From a virus: a stretch of DNA of 64,000 nt. The first letter of the stretch is position 1. The number at the start of each line of letters is the position of its first letter. The DNA is taken from IMG/VR virus record IMGVR_UViG_3300027759_004177, positions 248,001 through 312,000 of that record; one strand, 5' to 3'. Shown piece after piece: positions 62,632-64,000 of the stretch. A program made the position numbers and the translations under genes. The notes under the pieces were generated by a model. The model was not told where the DNA came from and ran no database searches. It saw nothing but the letters and a program-made list of their open reading frames with translations.

Positions 62632-62946
62632 ATGTCAGATATCAATCAACTTGTCGAGCAAGTGCGTCTTGCCACAGATTATCAAATCAACAAACAAATC
62701 TTACGTGAAAAGATCCTAACAGATCTGCATGTTGCCCATAACGGCGGGCTATTTTTTGTTACCACAGAGTTGATCGGCTTTTTAACCACATGGCCAGATG
62801 ATACAGTATACCTTGAAGATACTTATCACAATCCCATTGAAGTTGACCGAATTGAATTGTTGACTTTGTGTAGAGAACACTATCAAAAAGTAATGAACCG
62901 CTGGCATCAAGAACATGCAAAACTCAAACAGATCAGAAAAATCTAG
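62632..62946 (+). CDS. Small conserved-type hypothetical protein
   Basis: This 104-residue protein has helix-rich ends (MSDINQLVEQVRLATDYQIN, KQILREKILTDLHV; then HYQKVMNRWHQEHAKLKQIR) and a beta core with GGLFFVTTELIGFLTTWP and YLEDTYHNPIEVDR. The fold and function were not recognised. I believe similar small proteins occur in T4-type cyanophages but could not search. It is the first gene behind a sigma-70-type promoter and overlaps the glycosyltransferase-like gene by 32 bases, so translation is coupled. Confidence 0.65.
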   Translation: MSDINQLVEQVRLATDYQINKQILREKILTDLHVAHNGGLFFVTTELIGFLTTWPDDTVYLEDTYHNPIEVDRIELLTLCREHYQKVMNRWHQEHAKLKQIRKI

Positions 62947-63700
62947 AGGTATTGTTGCGTTTGCTATCAACACAGCAACCACAGACTATGCCAGCATAGC
63001 CCAGCAAACTGTTGCCTTGGCTGCTCGGGTATTAGATTTACCTTATACCATTGTCACCGAAGATCATATGGCCCGTATGAATTGGCACAACTATAGACAT
63101 GATGTAGATCTTGGCCACGAAGTTGAATGGAAAAATTTTGGTCGCAATCTCTGCTATGAGTTGAGTCCATATGATGAAACCCTGGTCATTGATGTAGACT
63201 ATGTGGTACAAGATGCTGGACTATTAAAAATATTTGATTTGCCGTGGGACTACTTGTTACAACGATCAGCTAGAAGTTTAAATGATGAGTATGTGCCTGA
63301 GGTTATGGGTGCTCACAGTTTGCCTTATGTGTGGGCCACGGTGTTTGCATTTAGAAAAACTAGCCGTGCCAAAACATTTTTTGATTTGGTGCAGAGAATT
63401 GAAGCCAACTATCACTATTATAGAGAATTGTTTAATGCGGAAAGTAGGAGTTATAGAAACGATTATGCATTTGCCATGGCCGATGTAATACTAAATGGAT
63501 TTGCTGTTTCCGATGTCAGTATACCAGGACCCATGCTCAACATACTACAACCCGTTGAATCAATGACCGTGCAAGGCAATCGAATAGTTATTAAAGACCG
63601 ACAAACTGCTTATGTGGTGCCAAGGATGAACATGCATGTGATGGGCAAAGCATATCTACAAAGCGAAAACTTCAAAGAATTTATAAATGCCGCAACATAA
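62915..63700 (+). CDS. Glycosyltransferase-like protein (GT-A type)
   Basis: This 261-residue protein has an N-terminal Rossmann-like strand GIVAFAINTATTDYASIAQQ (about 12-31). YELSPYDETLVIDVDYVVQD (about 81-100) contains an Asp93-Val94-Asp95 motif after a hydrophobic strand, the usual DxD metal and sugar-nucleotide site of GT-A enzymes. Later WATVFAFRK and YRNDYAFAMADVI fit acceptor-side helices. Donor and acceptor are unknown. It overlaps the previous gene by 32 bases and the next by 14 bases. The pair with the following truncated gene is a glycan-modification candidate next to the fibre block. Confidence 0.65.
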   Translation: MQNSNRSEKSRGIVAFAINTATTDYASIAQQTVALAARVLDLPYTIVTEDHMARMNWHNYRHDVDLGHEVEWKNFGRNLCYELSPYDETLVIDVDYVVQDAGLLKIFDLPWDYLLQRSARSLNDEYVPEVMGAHSLPYVWATVFAFRKTSRAKTFFDLVQRIEANYHYYRELFNAESRSYRNDYAFAMADVILNGFAVSDVSIPGPMLNILQPVESMTVQGNRIVIKDRQTAYVVPRMNMHVMGKAYLQSENFKEFINAAT

Positions 63701-64000
63701 AGAACAACAAGGATTTGTAACCTTTGCACAAAATACACAGGATACAGACTATCTTGACTTGGCCTATGTACAAGCATTAAATATTAAAGCAACACAAAAG
63801 AATAATCGGTACGCAGTCATTGTTGATGCTGCTACCCGGGAGAAAGTAAATGAACGCCATCATCGTGTTTTTGATTATATCATTGATTTGCCCGTGGATC
63901 ATAATGAGCCTACCAGTGCTAGGAAGTTTGCTAACGAATGGCAAGTGTTTCGTCTCACGCCATTTAAAGAAACTATCAAGTTAGAATCGGACTTGTTGTT
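63687..64000 (+). CDS. Glycosyltransferase-like protein, N-terminal part (cut by window edge)
   Basis: A frame begins at ATG 63687, overlapping the previous gene by 14 bases, and runs to the window end (104 codons visible). It reads MPQHKEQQGFVTFAQNTQDT, then DYLDLAYVQALNIK, NRYAVIVDAATRE and, at the edge, LTPFKETIKLESDLL. The opening strand FVTFAQNT-x-x-TDY parallels FAINTATTDY of the previous gene, so the two may be related. The LTPFKETIKLESDLL segment sits where GT-A enzymes carry their DxD region. The C-terminus and catalytic part lie outside the window. Confidence 0.6.
   Translation, partial: MPQHKEQQGFVTFAQNTQDTDYLDLAYVQALNIKATQKNNRYAVIVDAATREKVNERHHRVFDYIIDLPVDHNEPTSARKFANEWQVFRLTPFKETIKLESDLL

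Overview
The window is 64 kb of a T4-like myovirus genome, probably an uncultured environmental relative of the T4-type cyanophages and pelagiphages. Nearly every base codes for virion or recombination proteins of the T4 core set: gp20, 21, 22, 23, 25, 26/51, 5, 6, 46, 47, 53 and 55. T4-type late promoters (TATAAATA or GATAAATA) precede many structural transcription units. No ribosomal, tRNA, integrase or host metabolic genes are recognised. The host cannot be named from this sequence.

Layout. Positions 1-12.8 kb, minus strand: a cassette of fibre and other virion surface proteins built from shuffled repeat modules. 12.9-13.4 kb: a self-contained virion-protein gene with its own promoter and terminator. 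13.5-16.0 kb: an accessory SGNH-hydrolase / glycosyltransferase / SGNH-hydrolase island. 16.1-22.1 kb: the head module 23-22-21-(67-like)-(68-like)-20 in T4 order, on the minus strand. 22.1-24.5 kb: a tape-measure-like protein with a C-terminal M15-type peptidase signature. 24.6-25.65 kb, plus strand: gp26 and a gp51-like reading frame that appears reachable only by a -1 ribosomal frameshift. 25.65-26.12 kb: a 469-base non-coding, hairpin-rich stretch. 26.1-32.0 kb, minus strand: a GIY-YIG nuclease, gp46, a radical SAM protein, a small unknown, gp47 and the late sigma factor gp55. 32.1-62.6 kb, plus strand: the baseplate operon, a giant 4190-residue structural protein, and a second fibre cassette in which three paralogous fibres share an N-terminus. 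62.6-64.0 kb: a small unknown protein and two glycosyltransferase-like genes, the last cut by the window edge.

How the parts work together. The gp55 unit has a sigma-70-type promoter and would be made early. gp55 would then direct the host polymerase to the late motifs in front of the head, tail and fibre units. gp46/gp47 supply recombination-dependent replication. gp21 processes the gp22 scaffold and the gp23 capsid. The gp5-like spike has no lysozyme domain; a lysozyme-like protein is encoded immediately downstream with a one-base overlap. The large fibre repertoire, together with glycan-active enzymes beside both fibre or head blocks, suggests a virus invested in recognising or remodelling host surface glycans.

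The observations most worth following are the candidate gp26/gp51 frameshift beside the tape-measure gene, the structured non-coding stretch next to the GIY-YIG gene, and the radical SAM gene inside the gp46/gp47 operon.
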